64,000 nt of DNA from the NCBI RefSeq assembly GCF_014699035.1, contig NZ_JACXAA010000002.1:124001-188000 (forward strand). The letters are read 5' to 3'. The position numbers and the translations under genes were made by a program. Under the pieces are notes generated by a model. It was not told the DNA's origin. It saw nothing but the letters and a program-made list of their open reading frames with translations, and ran no database searches. Origin of the DNA: Spirosoma validum (GTDB lineage Bacteria > Bacteroidota > Bacteroidia > Cytophagales > Spirosomataceae). How positions within the stretch are numbered: position 1 is the stretch's first letter; every line of letters begins with the position of its first letter. Shown one piece after another: positions 25,437 through 33,716 of the stretch.

Positions 25437-26177
25437 TCAGGGTTTTACCAGAAGCGAAATACTGGCAGACCATTCGGCATAATCACGGGCTTGCTGATAC
25501 CCCTGCGCATTCTGCGGCAGAGAAGCCGTTGTCGCCATGTTATGTAGATACATACGGACATCTATGGACGGGGCTCCTGTCGTACTGCTGATCGGATTGA
25601 CAACGAATAGTGGATTGCTCGGATTCGACGGGTCGATCAGCAACGTGAGTGGAACCGTTACGGTCTGTTTCTGACCAACGGGTATCGACAGAGCTGGTTT
25701 GGCAGGTGCGCCGGGAATGGATAATAAGTCGCTGAGCAAAGTCGATTCCGCTCCTTTAGGGCGTGGATACAGCCTCAGATCGTAGGTTGATGTCGGCTTG
25801 GCCGGTGGCGCTATGCGCAGAAAGGTCAGTTCCACATCGTAAGTACAATAGCGAAGAGGCTTTCCGGATATAGTAACGTTCTGTATTGATTTAGCCTTCG
25901 ATAAGAGTAACGTCGCACTCTGGTTGTTCCATCCGACATTATTCAGAACCGATTGCGGGCTATTAATGACCTCGAACTTAGTTACAATAAACTCACAGGG
26001 ATATTTTCTCGGTTGACCATTAGCTAGTAAACAGTTTATTTTGATTTTAGGAATGGGCTGTTTCGGATCAAAGTGGGGCTCAGTCGGTTTAAAGGGTTTC
26101 TGAGCTAAAGCCGAAGAAATCATCAGAAAAAGGAATAAACCGGTTAGACGGTGGCAGCGGAAGGAATACAGATTCAT
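25437..26177 (-). CDS. Hypothetical secreted protein
   Basis: 246 residues with a signal peptide (about 1-25). Two Cys pairs flank N-C-L-L-A-N and K-Y-P-C-E-F; the rest is strand rich with Pro-rich turns (P-S-N-P-S-N-P near 190). No family recognised. It precedes the barrel pair on the same strand by about 76 bases. Confidence 0.68.
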   Translation of the reverse strand: MNLYSFRCHRLTGLFLFLMISSALAQKPFKPTEPHFDPKQPIPKIKINCLLANGQPRKYPCEFIVTKFEVINSPQSVLNNVGWNNQSATLLLSKAKSIQNVTISGKPLRYCTYDVELTFLRIAPPAKPTSTYDLRLYPRPKGAESTLLSDLLSIPGAPAKPALSIPVGQKQTVTVPLTLLIDPSNPSNPLFVVNPISSTTGAPSIDVRMYLHNMATTASLPQNAQGYQQARDYAEWSASISLLVKP

Positions 26178-26248
26178 GATTTTAGGCAGGAAATCGTGAG
26201 TTGGTTTATAGATATTAATTGAACAATAAAATTTCGCCTGACAAAAGC

Positions 26249-27964
26249 TTACTTGGTAGTAGAACCCAGCACGTTCTTAACCGACGGATTAGGTCGCGCT
26301 CGTGTTGTCGTGTCGATAAATAAAAGACCATCGTACCGTTGACTAAGAGTGGTCGGCTGGAAAAAATTTTGCTCAGCGCCTGATGCATACACTGAGCCGA
26401 TACTGCGCATGAGTTGAGACGTAGTGAGCCAGGCATTGATATCGGCGTTTTTCGAGGGTGAGCGGAAGTCAACAATAAAGGTTTTTGGACCCGTTTGCGC
26501 TAAATACCAGTCTATTGTTCCTTCGGGAGCCGGATTCGTTGTAAAAGCCATCAGCATTCGTTTTAAAGGGTCTTTGGGTTGCGCTTCCCGTGCCTGAAAC
26601 GACCCTTGATTGAAACTAAAGCCAAACGCGTAATAGGCATTGCCATAGAGCTGCCGTAAGTAAGCCCCAGTCGGCATAAAAAAGCCGTTGTTATCGGTCG
26701 CAATGTGGCCATTGTGCGCCCAGATCACAAAGCGTGTTCCCGCTGGTTCACGGTCAACCAGCCGTCGGAAATTGTCGGCCATATACACGTCACGGGCTGA
26801 AACGCCAGCAGATGTCTGACGGCTGTAGGAATCTAGGTATTGCATTAGAACGCGAGCGTATTCGCGCATCTGCTCGTACTCAGCCTGGCTGGATTTCGCC
26901 ACCAGTGCCGGACCATTCAACTCCAGGAAAATAAATAGATCGTTGTAGTTGTTTTGCAGATTTTTGAGCGTCGTCTGCATGTTTTTCTGCTGATCAGGGG
27001 TGCTAAGGGCTGAATTTAATGAGTCGAGATTTGTTCTGAAAAAGGCCGTAGTCGAATCAAAACGCTCGGGGGCCACCCGCTTCAGGTAATCCAGCAGTTT
27101 GTCTTTGCCCGACTGATTAAACTGAATATCAAAGCCAACGAATTTGACCCGTTTAGCTTCCGAAACACCCGCATTGTATTGCCGGGCCCAGTCCATCATG
27201 GCCCGTACTTCTTCGGTATTCCAGGTCCAGAAACCCTGACTGTCGAGCGCTTTGGTACCATCATCTGTTTTGCCCATTACGTAGTCATTAATGTTCTGTA
27301 ACGCAGCGTAACTACCTTCGATGGCAAAGACACGAAAGTCCATTTCACGCACCAGAAATTCGAGCAGTCGATGCTTGACCTGAAAAAACTCGCGGGTGCC
27401 GTGGGTCGCTTCGCCCAGACCAACGTAGCGTACGTCCTTGAGCGTTTGTTTGAGTGGCTGCAAATCCAAAACATCGTTACCCGCTTCGACGGTTTTCAAG
27501 GGAATTGCATTCGTCTTCAGCCAACCAATCACGGCCTTCTGTTTTCGGAGCTTTTCGGCTACCCGTGCGGCATACACCTGGGCCGAGAGAATTTCGTCGA
27601 CGCTAATGCCGTAACGCCCTGGCGTAGCGTCTTTTTCGAGCGAGCTAACCTCAATTCGGTACGTTCCGGCGGCTTTGGCTTCGAGCGCAATAGGTTCGTC
27701 GCCCTGATCACCGTTGGGGGAATCAATCTCAGCGACTTTACCACCGCCCGGTCCGAAAATGCGGATTAGCACGTCGATCCCCTGCTGGTTAACGGTCGCA
27801 CCCAGAAACTGCCCTTTGCTAAGGTTTATGGTGTAAGCGTGGGTTTGCGCTACCTTCAAGTCACGCCCAATGGGTTTACCTTGTTCGAGCGGTTGCGATT
27901 CGCGCTGGATGGATTGCGCCGGGCTAATGGTGGATAAAGCAAGAAGGAAAAATAGAAGTCGCAT
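26249..27964 (-). CDS. Erythromycin-esterase-like protein with N-terminal PPC-like domain
   Basis: 571 residues from the ATG at 27964, where a signal peptide begins (an upstream start at 28036 overlaps the preceding gene). Residues about 25-115 form a small beta domain (I-R-I-F-G-P-G-G, A-G-T-Y-R-I-E-V) like pre-peptidase C-terminal domains. The main part has G-L-G-E-A-T-H-G-T-R-E and I-E-G-S-Y, then I-W-A-H-N-G-H, the Glu/His motifs of the erythromycin esterase family. Many family members have no proven macrolide activity; substrate unknown. It starts 22 bases after the HSL-like hydrolase. Confidence 0.88.
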   Translation of the reverse strand: MRLLFFLLALSTISPAQSIQRESQPLEQGKPIGRDLKVAQTHAYTINLSKGQFLGATVNQQGIDVLIRIFGPGGGKVAEIDSPNGDQGDEPIALEAKAAGTYRIEVSSLEKDATPGRYGISVDEILSAQVYAARVAEKLRKQKAVIGWLKTNAIPLKTVEAGNDVLDLQPLKQTLKDVRYVGLGEATHGTREFFQVKHRLLEFLVREMDFRVFAIEGSYAALQNINDYVMGKTDDGTKALDSQGFWTWNTEEVRAMMDWARQYNAGVSEAKRVKFVGFDIQFNQSGKDKLLDYLKRVAPERFDSTTAFFRTNLDSLNSALSTPDQQKNMQTTLKNLQNNYNDLFIFLELNGPALVAKSSQAEYEQMREYARVLMQYLDSYSRQTSAGVSARDVYMADNFRRLVDREPAGTRFVIWAHNGHIATDNNGFFMPTGAYLRQLYGNAYYAFGFSFNQGSFQAREAQPKDPLKRMLMAFTTNPAPEGTIDWYLAQTGPKTFIVDFRSPSKNADINAWLTTSQLMRSIGSVYASGAEQNFFQPTTLSQRYDGLLFIDTTTRARPNPSVKNVLGSTTK

Positions 27965-27986
27965 CGTCTTACGCTTGTTATCAAGT

Positions 27987-28901
27987 CTATTTGCCCGTTT
28001 TTGCATTCGCTGCGTTGATGTAGGTAACGACGGCATCGACGGCAGGCTTAGCTACTGGGTGTGCATTGAGCCAGGTATGCCCCAAGTGGTCTAAACCAGG
28101 AAGATCGACCAGTTGGGTGGGTACGCCCGCTTCTTTCAATTTGTCGTTTAGTGTAACGCCGTGCGGTTTAAGCGCATCCTTTTCGCAGACAATAATTAAG
28201 CTCGGCGGGAAATCCTTAAACGTTGGGGCTAGTATGGGAGAGACCAGTGGGTTATTTGGGTCAGTACCATTCAGATACCACTTAACCATTAAAGCGTATT
28301 CATCCAATCCAGCCGCCGTCGGTCGCATATCAATGCCTGGATTGATAAAAATAAGGGCCGAAGGACGTAACAAACTGGCTTCCTGCTGCCGTTTAACCTG
28401 TAAAGCGCCAATAAACAAACCGCCAGCGCTGTCGCCGATGAGCATAAGGTTCTGTCGGTTGCCCTGAATACGTTCGGCGTTCTGGTCGATCCACTTCCAA
28501 ACGGCGTAGGAATCGTTAATCGATGCTGGAAACGGATGTTCGGGTGCTAAGCGGTAATCGACTGATACGACTACCGATCCTGTTTGCTTACACAAAACCC
28601 GGGCTATATTCATGTCCACGCCTGGCGCCCAGACAAGAGCTCCTCCATGAACATTGTAAATAATTGGCAGATTGCGCTTATCATTCGGGTAATAAATCTG
28701 AATCGGAATGGAATCTGCCCCTGTCCAGACTTTTCGAACTTCGGTTCGGAATACCTCTACCAACGGAGTCTTTGCTTTTTCATAGCCCATATTCATGTGC
28801 GCTCGTACCTGTTCAACGGTGGGCGGGCCGTTCTGAGCAGACGTAATGAACGGGCCAAATAGCAACGTAATGAAAAGTACCTGGCGAATGATTAATTGCA
28901 T
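27987..28901 (-). CDS. Secreted alpha/beta hydrolase, HSL/acetyl-esterase type
   Basis: 304 residues with a signal peptide (about 1-23). H-G-G-A at 85-88 (oxyanion hole), nucleophile elbow G-D-S-A-G-G with Ser 158, D-Y-R-L-A-P-E-H-P, and a late V-C-E-K-D-A and L-D-H-L-G-H (catalytic His) are hormone-sensitive-lipase-family features. It cleaves short-chain esters; the natural substrate is unknown. It precedes the erythromycin-esterase-like gene by 22 bases. Confidence 0.9.
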   Translation of the reverse strand: MQLIIRQVLFITLLFGPFITSAQNGPPTVEQVRAHMNMGYEKAKTPLVEVFRTEVRKVWTGADSIPIQIYYPNDKRNLPIIYNVHGGALVWAPGVDMNIARVLCKQTGSVVVSVDYRLAPEHPFPASINDSYAVWKWIDQNAERIQGNRQNLMLIGDSAGGLFIGALQVKRQQEASLLRPSALIFINPGIDMRPTAAGLDEYALMVKWYLNGTDPNNPLVSPILAPTFKDFPPSLIIVCEKDALKPHGVTLNDKLKEAGVPTQLVDLPGLDHLGHTWLNAHPVAKPAVDAVVTYINAANAKTGK

Positions 28902-28964
28902 GATATAAGGGTATTTTTGATGTTTAGTTTATCTATATAAGGCTATTGGTCAGTAAGATACGGT

Positions 28965-29897
28965 TTAGCGTAACACCCTTGAAACAATGTCCGTGAACGT
29001 GGTAGTCTGATTCTGCCGGTCTTTAGACGTAACGTCCTCGCGCAGATTCAATCGGGTGTATACGTGCAGTTCCGAATCAATCAGTTCAACGTCAATCGGT
29101 TGTCCGTTTGGTAACGTAGTACCTTTATAAATCAGCACCGCGCTAACGGGGTCGGCCGACGGATCTTTCTTCGATTTGTAAACTTTCAGGTTGCAGTTCG
29201 ACGGTAACGTAATGCCCTTCTCTAAATCTTTGCGGACAATAGTCAGCAGACTTTGCAATTGCTGTAGCGTTTCCTGAGGCCGAAAGTGGTAATAGACCTT
29301 ATCTTCGGTAGCGGGTTGATCCACTTCAACGTAACCCAGCATCGGGCCGAGAGCTTTTACCAGCGACAGCGATTTGTCGGATGGAATAATGATTGGATCA
29401 ACCAACAGCAGATTGCGTGGAGCCATACGATTCGCAAAATAGCCTGAGGCTACCAGATTCAGCAGTAAAGCGCCACTTGTCGACGAACTAAGCAGGCTAA
29501 TGTTCTGATAACCTGCTTTGGTCAGCGCTTCGTATTCGGCCACGATAGCCGCTTGCCAGTCCTGCCAGGTCGACTTTTTGAAGTCTTCGTAACTACGTCC
29601 GTGTCCATTCAACAAGACTTGCGATAGATAAAAATCAGTACGTCCATTAGCCCAGGCACGAAATTCGTCCCATTCGAACGTAGTGGCTGAATAACCATGA
29701 CAAGCAATAATGACAGGCTTTCTCGCTTGCTCAGCCGTAGGCGTTGGGATAGCTCTGGAGACCAGATATTTTTCCGGATTATAAACAGAGGGATCAAATA
29801 ACGTGCCGCCGTCTACCATCTCCGTTGTAATGGCTGGTTCTTTTGAGCAGGATAAACTGATGACAACGAGAAGGAAAAGACCAAAAAATGGTTTCAT
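28965..29897 (-). CDS. Lipoprotein with alpha/beta-hydrolase fold
   Basis: 310 residues. A signal peptide ends in a lipobox-like L-S-C (Cys about 17). V-I-I-A-C-H-G-Y-S-A-T-T matches the oxyanion strand of alpha/beta hydrolases. Nucleophile region is S-S-S-T-S-G-A-L-L, where the usual G-x-S-x-G reads S-T-S-G-A. A final acid/His pair may be D-S-E-L-H-V. The fold call is fair; activity is uncertain. One base separates its start from the stop of the upstream barrel-like gene. Confidence 0.75.
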   Translation of the reverse strand: MKPFFGLFLLVVISLSCSKEPAITTEMVDGGTLFDPSVYNPEKYLVSRAIPTPTAEQARKPVIIACHGYSATTFEWDEFRAWANGRTDFYLSQVLLNGHGRSYEDFKKSTWQDWQAAIVAEYEALTKAGYQNISLLSSSTSGALLLNLVASGYFANRMAPRNLLLVDPIIIPSDKSLSLVKALGPMLGYVEVDQPATEDKVYYHFRPQETLQQLQSLLTIVRKDLEKGITLPSNCNLKVYKSKKDPSADPVSAVLIYKGTTLPNGQPIDVELIDSELHVYTRLNLREDVTSKDRQNQTTTFTDIVSRVLR

Positions 29898-29898
29898 G

Positions 29899-30462
29899 TT
29901 AGTTGGCTGATTTTTTCAATACGTTCCAGGTGATACTCGTCTGCACAAAAACCGGATACAACGTTCCTGGTCCTGTAATACCGTTGCCAGTAAAGAGATT
30001 GTAGCCGACGGATGCGTTAATTTTAAGGGGAAAATTGGGGCAATAGCACAAACCAAACTCAGGTGAGGCCAGCAGCGAAGTTCGGGGTAGTTCGTTAAAA
30101 AGATCGCTGCCGTAATCGGCTTTGAAATACCCTACATTCGCTTTAACAACCGGCTGAATTAGCCACTTCGGCCGGAAATACCAGGAAGCATTGATCAGAA
30201 AGTTATCCTGCTTGATCGCATTGGAACGGATCGCCGTACCTAGCCGGGACGTTACGTAGCTAGCCCCGAAATAGAGTCGTTGCGAGGCTAATTTCTGACT
30301 TGTATACTGGATCGTTATACCGTTCTCGGTATAAAGACTAATCGACTTTTGAAACCGGATACCAACGTCCAGTATAGCGTTCGTAGTTGAGTGGTTCTGT
30401 CCGAAAGAAAAGGCGATATTCACCCCAATAAGTACTAAAACAAAGAAGCAGATTCGATTCAT
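29899..30462 (-). CDS. Hypothetical exported, probably beta-barrel protein
   Basis: 187 residues with a signal peptide (about 1-21). The rest is strand rich with aromatic turns (L-I-N-A-S-W-Y-F-R-P-K-W-L, Y-N-L-F-T-G-N-G) as in small outer-membrane barrels. No family recognised. It precedes the lipoprotein hydrolase by one base, so the two are co-translated. Confidence 0.68.
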   Translation of the reverse strand: MNRICFFVLVLIGVNIAFSFGQNHSTTNAILDVGIRFQKSISLYTENGITIQYTSQKLASQRLYFGASYVTSRLGTAIRSNAIKQDNFLINASWYFRPKWLIQPVVKANVGYFKADYGSDLFNELPRTSLLASPEFGLCYCPNFPLKINASVGYNLFTGNGITGPGTLYPVFVQTSITWNVLKKSAN

Positions 30463-30580
30463 GAGGATGGTCCTAGATTTTGTGATAAGTCCACTGTGAA
30501 CTGGGAGCTTATCGGATTTTATAGCTGGCTTCTGAAAGAGGGTAAATCGATACGTATTAATGTATCGTAAGCCTGGCTTC

Positions 30581-32767
30581 TTACTTCTTTACAGTCACCT
30601 TGTTCAGCTGAGCGTTGGCCTGTTGAAAGTCAGGATGACCGGCCTGCCAGAGCGCAAAAGCGTACATATTGGCGAAGTTGCGGAACGTCACTTTCTTGTC
30701 TTCTGTGAAGTGACCGTTGTCATAATTGACCTGCATCAGCACCGGCTTACCCGATGACGTAGCATTCTGCAGAGCCGCAGCAAACTTACCCGGTTGCCAG
30801 GCAACTACGCGGGGATCGTTCATGCCGCCTACGCACAATACGGCAGGATATTTTGTCCCTTCTTTGACATGATGCAGGGCATCCATTTCGTAGAGGGCCA
30901 TACACTCGGTCGAATCCTTCACCGTACCAAATTCTGGGATATTGAGGGGCCCATTCAGCGAGTTTTCCATACGTAGTGCGTTGGAACAGCTCACGTTGCT
31001 GATAGCTGCTGCGAATAAATCAGGCCGTTCGGTTATGGCGCGCCCGATGAGAACACCGCCCGCACTGGTTCCCATACCGATGAGTTTTCCTGGACTGGTG
31101 TAGCCTTTCTTAATCAGGTAATCTCCGCTGGCGATAAAATCTTTCCAGGTGTTCGGTTTGGTAGTTTTGAACCCCGCCTGATACCACGCCTGGCCTTTTT
31201 CCGAGCCACCCCGAGGGTGGGTTTCAGCCAACACCACTCCTTTGTTCAGTAAGGCTAAGTTTCGTCGGCTAAAATAGGGCGTTCCCGACATGCCATAGGC
31301 TCCGTAACCGCTCATTAGACAGGCAGCACTGCCGTCGCGTTTTAGGCCTTTGCGGTAAATGATGGACAAGGGCACCAGTATTCCGTCGTGACCAGGGATT
31401 TCGACTTCCTCCACAACCAGATCGGCAACGCCAGGGTACTGTACGGGTACGTAAAATACACTGGATACTAACTTTCTGTCTTCCGGTGTATAGTCGTAAA
31501 TCATTACGGGGTTGTTCCACGACATGACGTAAACCTGTACATCATTATTATGCGCTGGATCGTAGGGTTCTACACCTGCCGTGCCCGTAAAAGGCAGCGG
31601 TATGTCGTTCCAGGTATTGGTACGGGTGTCGTAGAGTCGAATGGTTTCGTTGATGCCATCACTCAACGTAACGAACAGATAATCTTTCGACGCTACTATG
31701 CGCGTGATATTCTTCTGGCCCTGCGCCAGCAATATCGTGGCGTTGGCGGGATTGGGATTATCCGCATCGGTAACTAGAATCTGGCCCTTAGATGCCCCTT
31801 TGATACTTTGCAGATACAGCTTACTGCCCACTTTCACGAAGGCCGTAACACTATCGGAGGGAGTCGTCAGCTTCTTCCAGGTAATGGCTGGCTTTTTCAC
31901 CTCAGCCGGGGAGGCCAACCAAACCGTTAAGCGCCGGTCCACCGACTCCAGCCGACCATATAACTGCGTGTGATCGTCGGAAAAATACATTGCCGGAAAT
32001 TGTTCAGGACGAATACCCAGGTCCGGATTTTTGGTTCGTGAGAATAGAATAGGATCGGTTTGTGGGTCAGAGCTGAGTCGATGCAGCCGTGCCTTCGTGT
32101 CAATGGCCGCTTTAGGGTCTTTGGGGTCCGCGGAATTATCGGGTGTATACAGAAAGCCACTTCCATCCGGTAACCAGTCTATATTTCCTCCGAATACGGC
32201 TGTGATACTTTCGGGACCGAATGCTTTCGTCGCTACGTCCAGCGTTCGAAGCGTCGAATATTCGCCCCCGCCCTCCTGAAGGCCGATCACGATCTTGTTT
32301 CCATCCGGACTGGGCGTATAGGCCGAAACGGAGTACGTTTTGCCTTTAACAAACGTCGTTGGATCGAAGAGTAACTGTTCCGTTCCGGTCTTTCCATCCC
32401 GAACATAAATCTTACCGACATTCTCGGTCGGTAGGGTTTTGCGGTAGAAATATCGATTCCCTTTACGTCGAACACCTGAATACTGAGCCGACATCAGCGC
32501 GTCGTACTTGACGAACGTATTAATCAAACTATCGCGGCCTGGAATCTGATCCAGCACAGCATTGGTGTAATCGCCCTGTGTTTTAAACCAGTCTTTCACT
32601 TCCTGATTATTGAGGTCTTCGAGCCAACGATAATTATCGATGACGGCCTTACCGAAGTACGTATCCGTAACCGGACGTTTGGGGGCAGGAGAAAGCGGTT
32701 TGTTTTGAGCAAATAATGAGCAAATCGCTAATAAATAGCCGCTCAACGTAGCAACGTAAATTTTCAT
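30581..32767 (-). CDS. Secreted prolyl oligopeptidase family peptidase (S9)
   Basis: 728 residues from the ATG at 32767, where a signal peptide begins (start at 32806 adds no domain). The N-terminal beta-propeller (about 40-420) includes W-L-E-D-L and Y-S-V-S-A-Y-T-P-S-P-D-G. The C-terminal catalytic domain has G-T-S-A-G-G (Ser near 568), G-M-N-D-P-R-V (acid) and Y-D-N-G-H-F (His). It cleaves after Pro in short peptides, here outside the cytoplasm. Part of a run of exported hydrolases on this strand. Confidence 0.93.
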   Translation of the reverse strand: MKIYVATLSGYLLAICSLFAQNKPLSPAPKRPVTDTYFGKAVIDNYRWLEDLNNQEVKDWFKTQGDYTNAVLDQIPGRDSLINTFVKYDALMSAQYSGVRRKGNRYFYRKTLPTENVGKIYVRDGKTGTEQLLFDPTTFVKGKTYSVSAYTPSPDGNKIVIGLQEGGGEYSTLRTLDVATKAFGPESITAVFGGNIDWLPDGSGFLYTPDNSADPKDPKAAIDTKARLHRLSSDPQTDPILFSRTKNPDLGIRPEQFPAMYFSDDHTQLYGRLESVDRRLTVWLASPAEVKKPAITWKKLTTPSDSVTAFVKVGSKLYLQSIKGASKGQILVTDADNPNPANATILLAQGQKNITRIVASKDYLFVTLSDGINETIRLYDTRTNTWNDIPLPFTGTAGVEPYDPAHNNDVQVYVMSWNNPVMIYDYTPEDRKLVSSVFYVPVQYPGVADLVVEEVEIPGHDGILVPLSIIYRKGLKRDGSAACLMSGYGAYGMSGTPYFSRRNLALLNKGVVLAETHPRGGSEKGQAWYQAGFKTTKPNTWKDFIASGDYLIKKGYTSPGKLIGMGTSAGGVLIGRAITERPDLFAAAISNVSCSNALRMENSLNGPLNIPEFGTVKDSTECMALYEMDALHHVKEGTKYPAVLCVGGMNDPRVVAWQPGKFAAALQNATSSGKPVLMQVNYDNGHFTEDKKVTFRNFANMYAFALWQAGHPDFQQANAQLNKVTVKK

Positions 32768-32886
32768 CTGTATCGAAACGTGATCTGGTTGTAAGATGAG
32801 TCGCACTTATTTAGTGAAAAAGAACCAATAGAAGCGTACTGTTTGAGCGAACGGTTAAGCGTGGTTTGAGCACGAAACCGATTTAC

Positions 32887-33627
32887 TCACTTCTGTTTGA
32901 GTTTGGCTAAAGCCGCCTTACCGCCTTCATTTTTCGGGTTAAGCTTAATCGATTGCTCGTAATTCTGGATGGACAGCGCCTTGTTTCCTGCTTCAGCATA
33001 GGCTTCGCCAAGACTATCGTAGACATTAGGGGACTCAGGAAAAAGCTTTACGTTGGTTTTGAAGACTTCGATAGCCTCGTTTACTTTTTTGTCTTTTAGC
33101 AGTGTATAGCCAGTGTTGTTGAGATTGTTCTCAACATTTTTGGGATCGGCACTGAAGGTTTCTGGATCAACCGTTATTTGGTGAGCAATTTTCCACTGCC
33201 CATCCTGTTTTACCAACAGCCGTTGTTCATGCGACAATCGCTTTATGTTTGGGTCAATCGCAGGAGCCGTGATCGTCTGATCATACTCGACCCAGGCCAT
33301 GTCGGTGCCCAAGCGGAAAAGGAAATTGTTGTTGACAACGTTAACCACCAAGGGTTTGTCAGCATTTTTTTTGAGCATGTCAACTACCGGCGGACCATTC
33401 TTTTCCCAGCCCGTTGCGAACGAATAATTCGTGTTATCGATAACGGCGCGGGAGATGTTGGCATCGTGTAGCCAGCCCGACTCCCAGGCATCCGCTTTAC
33501 GTTGGTAAAAGGCGTCCGTCTCGTTTTTCAGAAGCGTTTTAATGATCTCTTCTTCGGCAGACTGGGCAAACGACAATGAAGTTGTCAGGAACAGATTTAC
33601 TAAAATGATTACTAGTTGCTTTGGCAT
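32887..33627 (-). CDS. Exported SnoaL/DUF4440-like protein with C-terminal TPRs
   Basis: 246 residues with a signal peptide (about 1-21). Residues about 25-155 look like an NTF2/SnoaL-type domain (A-D-A-W-E-S-G-W, A-W-V-E-Y-D-Q-T, W-K-I-A-H-Q). The C-terminus (about 170-246) has two TPR-like units (G-Y-T-L-L-K-D-K-K-V-N-E-A-I, Y-D-S-L-G-E-A-Y-A-E-A-G). The two-domain arrangement is often seen in periplasmic Bacteroidota proteins of unknown function. Confidence 0.8.
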   Translation of the reverse strand: MPKQLVIILVNLFLTTSLSFAQSAEEEIIKTLLKNETDAFYQRKADAWESGWLHDANISRAVIDNTNYSFATGWEKNGPPVVDMLKKNADKPLVVNVVNNNFLFRLGTDMAWVEYDQTITAPAIDPNIKRLSHEQRLLVKQDGQWKIAHQITVDPETFSADPKNVENNLNNTGYTLLKDKKVNEAIEVFKTNVKLFPESPNVYDSLGEAYAEAGNKALSIQNYEQSIKLNPKNEGGKAALAKLKQK

Positions 33628-33664
33628 GATTGTGGACGTTTAGTACTGGTTTTGATATCTGAAA

Positions 33665-33713
33665 AGCATAGATTTCCAGTACTGAGATAATCTCAGTACT
33701 GGAAATCTATGCT
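33665..33713 (-). terminator. Terminator after the S8 peptidase gene
   Basis: A perfect 23-bp inverted repeat (33665-33687 with 33691-33713) with a 3-nt loop starts 4 bases after the minus-strand stop at 33717. On that strand it ends in a T-rich run. Confidence 0.85.
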
Positions 33714-33716
33714 GTA

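Noticed and set aside
30500..30580. Short inverted repeat near 30550 (CGATAC...GTATCG)
   Set aside because: Only a 6-bp stem without T-run; not convincing as a terminator.
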